Below, in pieces: positions 10,551 through 18,122 of a DNA stretch of 62,553 nt. Source of the DNA: Pseudomonas lactucae. GTDB lineage: Bacteria > Pseudomonadota > Gammaproteobacteria > Pseudomonadales > Pseudomonadaceae. The notes beneath the pieces were generated by a model. That model did not search any database. It was given only the letters and a program-made list of their open reading frames with translations, and was not told where the DNA came from. The position numbers and the translations under genes were made by a program. The stretch covers positions 1 to 62,553 of the forward strand of contig NZ_JAFHKI010000045.1 of the NCBI RefSeq assembly GCF_016937615.1, written 5' to 3'. Each line of letters opens with the position of its first letter. The first letter of the stretch is position 1.

Positions 10551-11231
10551 ATGTTGCTGCATATTCCCGGCCTGTTCTCTCGCGAGGAAGTGCAGCGTAT
10601 CCGCCAGGCCCTGGAAGACGCCGATTGGGCCGACGGCAAAATCACCGCCGGGCACCAATCCGCCAAAGCCAAACACAACCTGCAATTGCCCGAAGGCCAC
10701 CCGTTGGCCAAGGAAATCGGCGCGGCGATGCTTGAACGCTTGTGGCAAAACCCGTTGTTTATGTCGGCGGCGTTACCGCACAAGGTGTTTCCGCCGCTGC
10801 TCAACTGCTACACCGCAGGCGGCAGTTTCGACTTCCATATCGACAACGCGGTGCGCCAGCCCAAAGGCAGTCACGAGCGCGTGCGCACCGACCTTTCATC
10901 CACGTTGTTCTTCAGCGATCCCGACGAATACGACGGCGGCGAATTGGAGATCCAGGACACCTTCGGCCTTCAACGCGTCAAATTGCCCGCCGGCGACATG
11001 GTGCTGTACCCCGGCTCCAGCCTGCACAAAGTCAACGCCGTGACCCGTGGCGCGCGCTACGCTTCGTTCTTCTGGACCCAAAGCCTGGTGCGCGAAGACA
11101 GCCAGCGTACCCTGCTGTTCGAGATGGACGGCGCGATCCGGCAACTGACCGCGGATGTACCCGACCACCCCGCGTTGATCCAGCTCACCGGCACTTACCA
11201 CAACCTGTTGCGTCGCTGGGTCGAGGTCTGA
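10551..11231 (+). CDS. piuC: PKHD-type Fe(II)/2-oxoglutarate hydroxylase PiuC
   Basis: A 226-residue cytoplasmic 2-oxoglutarate-dependent dioxygenase of the PKHX/YbiX family found next to catechol siderophore receptors. The iron ligands are visible as HID (His96, Asp98) and the histidine in SLHKVNAV (His159). An arginine ten residues later (ARYASFF) would bind 2-oxoglutarate. The start at 10551 gives [10 protein letters not shown], the usual N-terminus; an upstream ATG at 10530 would add seven residues. It is divergent from piuA, with the Sel1 gene starting two bases after its stop. A role in iron-limited growth follows from the family and neighbours; its substrate is unknown. Confidence 0.92.
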   Translation: MLLHIPGLFSREEVQRIRQALEDADWADGKITAGHQSAKAKHNLQLPEGHPLAKEIGAAMLERLWQNPLFMSAALPHKVFPPLLNCYTAGGSFDFHIDNAVRQPKGSHERVRTDLSSTLFFSDPDEYDGGELEIQDTFGLQRVKLPAGDMVLYPGSSLHKVNAVTRGARYASFFWTQSLVREDSQRTLLFEMDGAIRQLTADVPDHPALIQLTGTYHNLLRRWVEV

Positions 11232-11232
11232 G

Positions 11233-12018
11233 ATGGGCTTTTTGTTACGCCGCCAGGAAGTGCTCAATGTCGAACAATTGCAGAACATGCTCGACGACGC
11301 GCCGGTGCGCGCCGCCCAAGCGATCCTGATCGCGGCCAAGGAAGGCGTGGTGGATGCCCAGGCCCTGCTCGGGCAAATCCTGCTGGAAGGGCGCGGCATT
11401 GCCCGCGATGAAGCGCTGGCGTTGCGCTGGTTCCGCATCGCGGCGCAGGGCGGTCATCTGATGGCGCACAATATGGCCGGGCGTTGCCTGGAGCATGGCT
11501 GGGGCTGCCCGGCGGATGCGGCCGCGGCGGCGCAGCAATACCGTCTGGCCGCCGAGGCGGGGCTGGATTGGGGGCAATACAACTACGCAAACCTGCTGGC
11601 GACCGGTCGCGGTGTTGCTGAGGATCAGCCGCAAGCATTGACCTTCTATCGCCGGGCGGCGGAGCAGGGCCACGCCAAGTCGATGAACCTGCTGGGGCGC
11701 TACCTGGAAGACGGTCAGTATTGCCCGAGGGACCCGCAGGCCGCCGTGGACTGGTATCGCCGCTCAGCCGAAGGCGGGGATTTCCGTGGGCAGTTCAGTT
11801 ATGCGGCGGTGCTGGCGGATAGAGGCCAGGTCGAGACGGCGCTGGAGTGGCTGCACAAAGCGCTTGTCGGCGGCAATCTGAAGTTTTTGCGGGTGGCATA
11901 CGCAGCCCTTTTAAATGCCAAACAACCCGAAATAAAAGCTTTGGCGAAAGAGTTTGCGCAGCGCCTGGCTCAATTAAACGATGAGCGGCAAGGTGTCGAG
12001 GTTGCTGCTCAAACCTAA
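11233..12018 (+). CDS. Sel1-repeat (TPR-like) protein
   Basis: A 261-residue protein made mostly of Sel1-like repeats, visible as successive A-x-x-x-L-G/A-x-x-x-x-x-G-x-G units followed by A-x-x-W/Y-x-x-x-A-A-x-x-G (for example LEGRGIARDEALALRWFRIA and VAEDQPQALTFYRRAAEQG). There are about five repeats from residue 40 to 220. There is no signal peptide, so it is probably cytoplasmic and scaffolds protein contacts. It begins two bases after piuC and is very likely co-transcribed with it, matching the Sel1 gene beside piuC in other pseudomonads. No enzymatic role is apparent. Confidence 0.88.
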   Translation: MGFLLRRQEVLNVEQLQNMLDDAPVRAAQAILIAAKEGVVDAQALLGQILLEGRGIARDEALALRWFRIAAQGGHLMAHNMAGRCLEHGWGCPADAAAAAQQYRLAAEAGLDWGQYNYANLLATGRGVAEDQPQALTFYRRAAEQGHAKSMNLLGRYLEDGQYCPRDPQAAVDWYRRSAEGGDFRGQFSYAAVLADRGQVETALEWLHKALVGGNLKFLRVAYAALLNAKQPEIKALAKEFAQRLAQLNDERQGVEVAAQT

Positions 12019-12055
12019 ATCACTATGATTAGGGCTGATTCAATTTTAATCACTA
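12018..12055. promoter_or_regulatory. Candidate operator of the toxin-antitoxin pair
   Basis: AATCACTA occurs twice, at 12018 and 12048, exactly 30 bases (about three helical turns) apart. The first copy is part of the inverted repeat AATCA-CTA-TGATT. It lies 30-65 bases upstream of the RHH antitoxin start, where such antitoxins autoregulate. Confidence 0.45.
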
Positions 12056-12083
12056 GTTTCGCAGTATCGCGAAGAGAGCATTT

Positions 12084-12350
12084 ATGGGCGCCGACACTAA
12101 AGTTCTGACAGCTCATGTCCCCACGGCACTTGCGCAAAAAGTGGATCAGATGGCGGCGCGAATGGATCGTTCGCGTGGTTGGATCGTCAAGCAAGCGCTC
12201 GCCGATTGGGTCGATCTTGAGGAGGAGCGCAGCCGACTTACGCGGGAGGCCATGGCCGATGTTGATGCCGGCCGCGTAATTGACCAACGTTCGGTTCAGG
12301 CCTGGGCGGACAGCTTAAGCACCGATTCCCCGCTTCCGGTACCACTCTGA
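12084..12350 (+). CDS. Ribbon-helix-helix (CopG-type) antitoxin
   Basis: An 88-residue protein with an N-terminal ribbon-helix-helix DNA-binding fold: the beta strand VLTAHVPTALAQKVDQMA, then a turn and RSRGWIVKQALADWVDLEE. The charged C-terminal tail (from about residue 50) is the usual toxin-wrapping part. It should bind both its own promoter and the toxin encoded next, whose ATG overlaps its stop by one base (TGATG). Such overlap is typical of type II modules. The pair sits between the Sel1 gene and speC, where I do not expect it in related genomes, so it may be acquired. Confidence 0.88.
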   Translation: MGADTKVLTAHVPTALAQKVDQMAARMDRSRGWIVKQALADWVDLEEERSRLTREAMADVDAGRVIDQRSVQAWADSLSTDSPLPVPL

Positions 12351-12625
12351 TGGAGTTGAAGTGGACGAGTAGGGCCTTATCGGACCTGGCTCGACTTTTC
12401 GACTTCCTAGCCGTAGTAAATCGCCAAGCGGCTGCATGCACGGTGCAGTCGCTTTCTCAGGCGCCTATCAGCTTGTTGAGCAACCCTCGCATCGGTGAAC
12501 GAGTTGAAGAGTTTGAGCCGCGAGACGTAAGACGGCTGTTGGTTGGGAGTTACGAGATGCGGTACGAGATTCAAGAATCAACCGTCTATATTTTGCGTTT
12601 ATGGCATGTCCGTGAAGACCGCTGA
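12350..12625 (+). CDS. ParE/RelE-family toxin
   Basis: A 91-residue RelE/ParE superfamily protein. It begins with the family pattern WTSRALSDLARLFDFLA, has a middle helix around SLSQAPISLLSNPRIGERV, and ends with the beta strands RRLLVGSYEMRYEIQ and ILRLWHVRED, which carry the conserved arginine and histidine. Family members either cut mRNA on the ribosome (RelE) or poison gyrase (ParE). The R-x-x-x-x-G-x-Y-x-x-x-Y pattern and RHH partner favour ParE type, but sequence alone does not settle it. It is transcribed with the antitoxin and ends at a bidirectional terminator shared with speC. Confidence 0.88.
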   Translation: MELKWTSRALSDLARLFDFLAVVNRQAAACTVQSLSQAPISLLSNPRIGERVEEFEPRDVRRLLVGSYEMRYEIQESTVYILRLWHVREDR

Positions 12626-12642
12626 CTTTGCAGGCGGGCATA

Positions 12643-12674
12643 AAAAAACCCATGACACGTCATGGGTTTTTCTT
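12643..12674. terminator. Bidirectional terminator between toxin and speC
   Basis: AAAACCCATGAC/GTCATGGGTTTT inverted repeat with a 2-base loop, with an A run on one side and a T run on the other. It serves the convergent toxin (+) and speC (-) transcripts. Confidence 0.9.
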
Positions 12675-12695
12675 GCAGCTTAAAACTTGCTGCTG

Positions 12696-13858
12696 TTAAA
12701 CATAAAACGACTTCAACGGTGGAAAGCCATTGAACTCAACCGCGCTGTAGCTGGTGGTGTACGCGCCGGTCGACAGCCAGTACAGACGATCACCGATCGC
12801 CAGGTTCAGCGGCAGGCCGTACTTGTAGTTTTCGTACATGATGTCGGCGCTGTCGCAGGTTGGGCCGGCGATGACCACTTCTTCCATCTCGCCTTTCTTC
12901 TCGGTCCAGATCGGAAACTTGATGGCTTCGTCCATGGTTTCGATCAGGCCGGAGAACTTGCCCACGTCCGTGTACACCCAACGCTCGACGGCGGTGCGGG
13001 ATTTACGCGCCACCAGCACCACTTCGCTGACCAGGATGCCGGCGTTGGCGATCAACGAACGGCCCGGTTCCAGGATGATTTCCGGCAGGTCGTCGCCGAA
13101 GTCTTCCTTGAGGAAACGGATGATCTCTTCGGCGTAGGTTTCCAGGCTGTTGGTGCGGGTGATGTAGTTGGCCGGGAAGCCGCCACCCATGTTGATCAGC
13201 TTCAGATGGATGCCGTCTTCTTCCTTCAGGCGTTCGAAGATCACTTTGACCTTGGCGATCGCTGCGTCCCACACGCTGATGTCGCGCTGTTGCGAACCGA
13301 CGTGGAACGAGATGCCGTACGGCACCAGGCCCAGGTCGCGGGCGAGGATCAGCAGGTCCATGGCCATGTCGGTCTGGCAGCCGAATTTGCGCGACAAAGG
13401 CCAGTCAGCCGTGGTCGAGCCTTCGGTGAGGATACGCACATAGATTTTCGAACCCGGCGCGCCTTGGCGATGTTGCGCAGGTCGGCTTCGGAGTCGGTGG
13501 AAAACAGGCGCACGCCCTTCTCGTAGAAGTAGCGGATGTCTTTGGATTTCTTGATGGTGTTGCCGTAGCTGATACGGTCGGCGCTGACGCCACGGTCCAT
13601 GACCTTGTCCAGCTCGTAGATCGAGGCGATGTCGAAGCTCGAGCCTTTGTCCTTGAGCAGGTCGATGATCTCGACGGCCGGGTTGGCCTTGACCGCGTAA
13701 TACACCTTGGCGAATTCGAAACCGGCGCGCAGGTCGTCGTAGGCCTGGCTGATCATCGCGGTGTCGATCACCACGAACGGGGTTTCTTGCTTGTCGGCAA
13801 ACGCCTTCATTTTGTCAAAAGTGGCGCGTGCGAAATAGTCTTCGACGTTGATCGACAT
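12696..13858 (-). CDS. speC: Ornithine decarboxylase, frameshifted in this sequence
   Basis: A fold-type III PLP decarboxylase that makes putrescine from ornithine. PLP lysine is Lys57 in YYAVKANP. Further signatures are NMGGGFPANY, EPGRSLIANAG (phosphate binding) and GPTCDSADIMY with the catalytic cysteine. The start MSINVEDYF at 13858 has TTAGGAG eight bases upstream. One G is missing near 13459 (AAGGCGGCGCCG reads AAGGCGCGCCG), which splits the gene. Restoring it gives 387 residues, the length I recall for P. aeruginosa SpeC. The start codon lies in one arm of an inverted repeat and the leader holds a terminator-like hairpin, listed separately. Lysine decarboxylation is possible as a side activity in this fold. 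Confidence 0.93.
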
Positions 13859-13955
13859 GCTGGGAACTCCTAAGGGCAAACTGAAATTAGCAATGGGTGC
13901 AAATGAACGTCCTCCGTATCCCCACTTTGGTTCGCCTACTTCCCAAGGCATGTCG
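13853..13955 (-). promoter_or_regulatory. Inverted repeat sequestering the speC start codon
   Basis: On the minus-strand RNA, CGACATGCCTTGGGAA (13955-13940) can pair with TTCCCAGCATGTCG (13866-13853): six plus eight base pairs with a 2-base bulge and a 73-base loop. The second arm contains the speC ATG, and the ribosome site TTAGGAG (13873-13867) abuts it in the loop. If formed, the stem would hide the start codon. Function is inferred; the pairing is seen directly. Confidence 0.55.
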
Positions 13956-13962
13956 CCGAAAG

Positions 13963-13999
13963 CAAAAAGGCCATGGGAATTACCGCTTCCCTTGGCCTT
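13963..13999 (-). terminator. Terminator-like hairpin (candidate attenuator) in the speC leader
   Basis: AAGGCCAAGGGAA pairs with TTCCCATGGCCTT (12 of 13 positions) around a 7-base loop, and the minus-strand RNA then has five U. It lies about 105 bases upstream of the speC start, downstream of a plausible promoter. It could therefore stop transcription before speC unless countered. Confidence 0.65.
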
Positions 14000-14045
14000 G
14001 CTGTCTCGTCGTCAGTACTTGAGCCGGATGGATCGTTTCCAGCAT
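13980..14045 (-). CDS. Possible 21-residue leader peptide upstream of speC
   Basis: ATG-initiated reading frame (MLETIHPAQV... ending GQGKR). Its last six sense codons cover the 5' arm of the terminator-like hairpin and its TAA lies in the loop, at the base of the 3' arm. That is the layout of a translation-dependent attenuator. There is no clear ribosome site, and with the promoter proposed at 14061-14089 the 5' UTR would be only about 9 bases, so translation is uncertain. An ORF this short can occur by chance. No similarity to the enterobacterial speF leader peptide is claimed. Confidence 0.3.
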   Translation of the reverse strand: MLETIHPAQVLTTRQQGQGKR

Positions 14046-14060
14046 GGACGTTCGGCGCGA

Positions 14061-14089
14061 ACTTTAGGGCTTGATGGGCGTGGGATCAA
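14061..14089 (-). promoter_or_regulatory. Candidate sigma-70 promoter of speC
   Basis: Minus-strand TTGATC and TAAAGT hexamers separated by 17 bases, about 195 bases upstream of the speC start. This predicts a long leader that includes the hairpins described here. Confidence 0.45.
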
Positions 14090-14220
14090 CTAAAAATGTC
14101 GCGTTTCTGCACGCGTTCGTCGCGCGATGGCGTGCAGCTACTTATGTAACCGACCGGTGTGACGGAATGATGTTCCCCCGATGGGGAAAATCGACGGTAT
14201 TTCCCTGACACTCTGGAGGG

Positions 14221-14317
14221 CAAATGTGGGAGGGGGCTTGCCCCCGATGGCGGTGTGTCAGCCACATCATCAGTCACTGATCCACTGCTATCGGGGGCAA
14301 GCCCCTCCCACATTTTG
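14221..14317. repeat. REPIN (paired REP elements)
   Basis: Two inverted REP copies, AAATGTGGGAGGGGGCTTGC at the left and its complement (GCAAGCCCCTCCCACATTT) at the right, about 97 bases end to end. Each half carries CCCCCGAT or ATCGGGGG next to the core. This is the typical two-REP doublet of P. fluorescens intergenic regions. It lies between the speC promoter and the end of the osmoprotectant operon. Confidence 0.88.
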
Positions 14318-14339
14318 AACGGCGTTGTGTCAGTTCAGG

Positions 14340-15497
14340 TCAGGCCAGGGCCGTCTCGGCAGGCGAAACAATACTGGTCTTACCCCCACGCGACTTACCG
14401 GAACTCAGGTACTCGGCAATCGACTCCTGGGTCACCTCACCCAAAAACACCCGCTCGGCATCCATCACCGGCAGCCACGAACGGTTGAACTCGTACATGC
14501 GCGACAGCAGGATGCGCAAGTGCTCGTCATACGCCGCCGTGGCGTTGAATTCGCGCAGGTACTGGCCGCACGTACCGGTCTGACGGTGCAGGTCGCGACG
14601 GCGCACATAGCCCAGTGCCTTGTTCTTGGCACAGGTGACCACCACGTAGCGACGGTCATGTTCGTCCATCAGCTCCAGGGCGTCGGCCACCGGGGTTTCC
14701 GGGCTCACCGACGGGGCGTTGTCCGCCGCGTCTTCGGCCTTCACCAGCAGCAGGCGCTTGAGGGTGCTGTCCTGGCCCACGAAGTTGCTGACGAACTCGT
14801 CGGCCGGGTGGGCCAGCAGCGTGTCCGGGTGGTCGATCTGCAGCAGCTTGCCGGCGCGGAAGATCGCGATCTTGTCACCCAGCTTGATCGCTTCGTCGAT
14901 GTCATGGCTGACCATGATCACGGTCTTGTTCAGCGCGCGTTGCATCTCGAAGAATTCGTTCTGGATCATCTCGCGGTTGATCGGGTCGACCGCACCGAAC
15001 GGCTCATCCATCAGCAACAACGGCGCGTCGGCCGCCAGCGCGCGGATCACACCGATGCGCTGTTGCTGGCCGCCGGACAATTCACGCGGGTAGCGGTGCA
15101 GATACTGCTTGGGTTCCAGCTTGATCATGCTCATCAACTCGCGGGCGCGGTCATGGCATTTCTGTTTGTCCCAGCCGAGCAGCTTGGGCACGACCACGAT
15201 GTTTTCCTCGATGGTCATGTTGGGAAACAGGCCGATCTGCTGGATCACGTAGCCGATGTTGCGACGCAGGGTCACTTCATCCAGGTCGGTGGTGTCTTCG
15301 CCATTGATCAGGATCTTGCCCGAAGTCGGCTTGATCAGGCGGTTGATCATCTTCAGCGTGGTGCTCTTGCCGCAGCCCGAGGGCCCCAGGAATACGCAAA
15401 TCTCGCCTTCGTTGACGGTCAGGCTGACATCGTTGACGGCCGTGACGGTCTTGCCGTTGCTTTGAAAGGTCTTGGACAGATTTTGAAGTTCGATCAT
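14340..15497 (-). CDS. opuCA: Osmoprotectant (betaine/choline/carnitine) ABC transporter ATP-binding protein
   Basis: A 385-residue ABC ATPase powering uptake of quaternary-amine osmoprotectants. Walker A is GPSGCGKST, the signature is LSGGQQQR and Walker B is LLLMDEPFGAVDP. The C-terminal third (from about residue 255) holds two CBS-like motifs (SPETPVADALELMDE; RSWLPVMDAERVFLGEV), the ionic-strength/nucleotide sensor of OpuA/OpuC ATPases. MIELQNL at 15497 is taken as the start because its ATG overlaps the permease stop (ATGA). Last gene of a four-gene minus-strand operon. It is named OpuCA by analogy with PA3888-PA3891; the exact substrate is not fixed by sequence. Confidence 0.9.
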   Translation of the reverse strand: MIELQNLSKTFQSNGKTVTAVNDVSLTVNEGEICVFLGPSGCGKSTTLKMINRLIKPTSGKILINGEDTTDLDEVTLRRNIGYVIQQIGLFPNMTIEENIVVVPKLLGWDKQKCHDRARELMSMIKLEPKQYLHRYPRELSGGQQQRIGVIRALAADAPLLLMDEPFGAVDPINREMIQNEFFEMQRALNKTVIMVSHDIDEAIKLGDKIAIFRAGKLLQIDHPDTLLAHPADEFVSNFVGQDSTLKRLLLVKAEDAADNAPSVSPETPVADALELMDEHDRRYVVVTCAKNKALGYVRRRDLHRQTGTCGQYLREFNATAAYDEHLRILLSRMYEFNRSWLPVMDAERVFLGEVTQESIAEYLSSGKSRGGKTSIVSPAETALA

Positions 15498-16147
15498 TTG
15501 AGCAGTCCTTTTGGAGTCAGCGAGCGTTGCAGCCATTGCAGAAGCAGGTCGGCGAAGATGGCCAGGAGACTGACCAGCACGGCGCCGACGATCAGCATCG
15601 ACATGTCGCTGCGGCTGATGGAGGCCAGAATCAGTACACCCAGGCCACCGGCGCCGATGGTGGCGGCGATGGTCATGACACCAATGTTCATCACCACGGC
15701 GGTGCGCACGCCGGCGAGGATCACCGGCACCGCAATCGGCAGTTCGACCATGCGCAGGCGCTGGCCGAAGGTCATGCCGATGCCTTTGGCGGCTTCGCGA
15801 ATGCCCGGCTCCACGCCGGTCAGGGCCAGGTAGGTGTTACGCATGATGGGTAGCAGGGAGTAGAGGAACACGGCGGTAATCGCCGGCATCGGCCCCAGGC
15901 CCTGGCCGAACTTGGAGTAGAACGGCAGCAGCAGGCCGAACAGGGCGATGGATGGCACGGTCAGCAATACGGTGGCGCTGGCCTGCAACGGGCCGGCCAG
16001 GGTCGGGTAGCGCGTCATCAGGATGCCCAGGGGCACACCGATAAAAATCGCGAGAATCACCGCGATGCCGACCAGGGTGATGTGCTGCCAGGTCAGGTGC
16101 AGGACTTGGGCCCAATCAAGATGGGAAAAGGCGTTCAGGAATTCCAT
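15494..16147 (-). CDS. opuCB: Osmoprotectant ABC transporter permease
   Basis: A 217-residue inner-membrane permease with about five or six hydrophobic helices and the binding-protein-dependent transport motif, seen as EAAKGIGMTFGQRLRMVELPIAVPVILAG. This contacts the ATPase. It forms half of the channel, with the second permease at 17074-17790. The ATPase gene overlaps its stop by four bases and the binding-protein gene ends 12 bases upstream of its start, so all are co-transcribed. Confidence 0.9.
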   Translation of the reverse strand: MEFLNAFSHLDWAQVLHLTWQHITLVGIAVILAIFIGVPLGILMTRYPTLAGPLQASATVLLTVPSIALFGLLLPFYSKFGQGLGPMPAITAVFLYSLLPIMRNTYLALTGVEPGIREAAKGIGMTFGQRLRMVELPIAVPVILAGVRTAVVMNIGVMTIAATIGAGGLGVLILASISRSDMSMLIVGAVLVSLLAIFADLLLQWLQRSLTPKGLLK

Positions 16148-16159
16148 GTCTTCTCCTCT

Positions 16160-17053
16160 TTAATGGATGGGGTGTTGGCGCAGGAAATCGGCGGCCACCG
16201 CGGACGGGCTTTCATGGTCGACGTCGACCCGTGCATTCAGCTGGCGCATGGTTTCGTCGTCGAACAGGTCCGCCAGTGGCTTGAGCTCGGCGGCGAGTTG
16301 CGGGTGCTGGTCGAGGTATTCCTGGCGGATAACAGGCGCGGCGGTGTAGTCCGGGAAGTAGCGCTTGTCGTCTTCCAGCAGCTTCAACTTGAACGCGTTC
16401 AGGCGCCCGTCGGTGGTGTAGACCAGGCCGGCAAACACTTGGCCGTTACGCAGTGCGGTGTAGACCAGGCCTGCGTCCATCTGCCGGGTGTTCTTGCGGG
16501 TGAGGTTCATGTCGTACAGCTTGACCATGCCGGCCAGACCGTCGGAGCGGTTGGCGAACTCGGTGTCCAGGGCCACCAGGCGGTGCTCTTTGGTGTCTTG
16601 CGCCATGGCGTTGGTGAGGTCGCTGATGCTGTTGATCTTGGGGTGTTCCTTGGCCACTTTCTCCGGCAGCGCCAGGGCGTAGGTGTTGCTGAAGTGCGAC
16701 GGCGACAGCCAGACCAGGCCTTTTTTCGCGTCGAGTTCTTTCACCCGTGCGTAGGACTGTGCGCTGTCGAGCTTCTCGTCGATGTGGTTGTAGGCGACCA
16801 GCGACACCCCGGTGTATTCCCAGAGCAGATCCAGCTGCCCGCTTTCCTGGGCACTGCGCGCCAGGTTGCTGCCCAGTCCGCCGGTCACACGGGTGTCGTA
16901 ACCCTTGGTGCGCAGGTACTGGGAAGTGATTTCGGCGAGCAGGGTCTGTTCGGTGAACACCCGGGCGCCGATGCGAATTACCGGTTTCTCGGCGGCTTGC
17001 GCAATGCCTGCAAACAGCAGGACGCAGCCTAATATCAAGCTTAGTTTTTTCAT
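16160..17053 (-). CDS. opuCC: Osmoprotectant ABC transporter substrate-binding protein
   Basis: A 297-residue periplasmic binding protein of the OpuAC/ProX-like glycine betaine family. The start MKKLSLILGCVLLFAG gives a clean signal peptide ending at AQA. The mature part begins with KPVIRIGARVFTEQTLLAEI and has the family segments GGLGSNLARSAQESGQLDLLWEYTG (split here only by wording) and ALPEKVAKEHPKINSISDL. It captures betaine-type solutes and delivers them to the two permeases around it. A longer in-frame reading upstream is out of frame with the permease and is not real. Confidence 0.9.
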   Translation of the reverse strand: MKKLSLILGCVLLFAGIAQAAEKPVIRIGARVFTEQTLLAEITSQYLRTKGYDTRVTGGLGSNLARSAQESGQLDLLWEYTGVSLVAYNHIDEKLDSAQSYARVKELDAKKGLVWLSPSHFSNTYALALPEKVAKEHPKINSISDLTNAMAQDTKEHRLVALDTEFANRSDGLAGMVKLYDMNLTRKNTRQMDAGLVYTALRNGQVFAGLVYTTDGRLNAFKLKLLEDDKRYFPDYTAAPVIRQEYLDQHPQLAAELKPLADLFDDETMRQLNARVDVDHESPSAVAADFLRQHPIH

Positions 17054-17073
17054 GTGAATTCCTTTACCCAGCC

Positions 17074-17790
17074 TTAAGACGCACGCAACCCGCGTTCCAG
17101 CCAGAGGCGGCTGGCCATGGTCACCAGACCGTCGAGCAGCAAGGCCAGCAGCGCGGTGCACGCGGCGCCAAGCAGCAATTGCGGCTGATTGTTCAGGGCG
17201 ATGCCGGGGAAGATCAGGCTGCCCAGGCTGTTGGCGCCGATCAGAAAGGCGAGCGGTGCGGTGCCGACGTTGATCGCCAGGGCCACGCGCACACCGCCGA
17301 TGATGATCGGCACGGCGTTGGGCAATTCCACGCGAAACAACACCTGGCGCGGGGTCATGCCGATGCCGGTGGCGGCTTCCTTGAGGGAACCCTGTACGTT
17401 TTTCAGGCCTTCGTAGGTGTTGCGCACGATGGGCAGCAGGGAGGCGAGGAACAGCGCAAAGATCGCCGGGCCACTGCCGATGCCGAGGACGCCGAGGGCG
17501 ATGGCCAGTACGGCCAGGGGCGGGACGGTGTTGCCGATGTTGAAGATCTGCATGAAGCGTTCTGCGCGCCCGACCCAATTTGGTCGGCTGAGCAGGATAC
17601 CGGCGGGGATGCCCACAATCAGGGCGGCCAGCATGGAGACTAAAACAAGGATCAGATGAGCTTGCAGGTAAAACAACAAATCGTCGCGGTACATCTCGAT
17701 CGTGTTGATGCCGATCCAGTGGACCAGCAGGGCCAGGAGCGCGACGACAACCGCGCCTCCTATCAGCCCTTTGCCATAGCGAATAGCCAC
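17074..17790 (-). CDS. opuCD: Osmoprotectant ABC transporter permease (second)
   Basis: A 238-residue inner-membrane permease, first gene of the operon. It carries the EAATGIGMTPRQVLFRVELP coupling motif and about six hydrophobic segments. A GTG start at 17790 is chosen because AAAAGGAG sits 7 bases before it. An ATG 54 bases further upstream lacks a ribosome site and would put a charged, non-membrane tail on the N-terminus. It pairs with the 217-residue permease. Confidence 0.86.
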   Translation of the reverse strand: MAIRYGKGLIGGAVVVALLALLVHWIGINTIEMYRDDLLFYLQAHLILVLVSMLAALIVGIPAGILLSRPNWVGRAERFMQIFNIGNTVPPLAVLAIALGVLGIGSGPAIFALFLASLLPIVRNTYEGLKNVQGSLKEAATGIGMTPRQVLFRVELPNAVPIIIGGVRVALAINVGTAPLAFLIGANSLGSLIFPGIALNNQPQLLLGAACTALLALLLDGLVTMASRLWLERGLRAS

Positions 17791-18122
17791 AGGCGGACTC
17801 CTTTTTTCTTTTGTCGGCGAACACATTTGCGCGTGGCATGCCATTGCTGGCTGTCAGCGAAATGTGGTCGCGAAATGCAGCTCGCCAATACCGTCAAAAG
17901 CGGCATGAGTTCGAGCCATAAGCGCTGCCCCGTCAGGCTAACTTGCTGATTTTTCAGCCCCTGATACGCGTGCGTTGGCAGGGGAGTGGACGTCTCCACC
18001 TTTTAAAAGGTTCCACACTTGGCCTTATTTAGCCACCCCCAACCGGGCGAATGGTGGTCCGGTGCGCCCGGTTTGCGCTATACTCGCCGCCCTTTTTTGA
18101 CTCACCTGCCAGGCGATTTCCC
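17791..18122. other. Intergenic region between opuC operon and prfC
   Basis: Divergent intergenic stretch of 332 bases. On the plus strand GCGCTATACT (TATACT at 18079-18084) is a good -10 for prfC, without a clear -35. No clear promoter was found for the opuC operon on the minus strand. No convincing gene, RNA or repeat was seen. Confidence 0.5.

Noticed and set aside
13859..13951. SpeC starting earlier, at MPWEVGEP (13951)
   Set aside because: In frame, but the added 31 residues have no family counterpart and the ribosome site fits the start at 13858. The segment is better read as leader RNA.
16160..17839. A 559-codon reading of the binding-protein gene extended upstream
   Set aside because: The extension runs through the permease gene in the wrong frame. 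The real start at 17053 gives a clean signal peptide.
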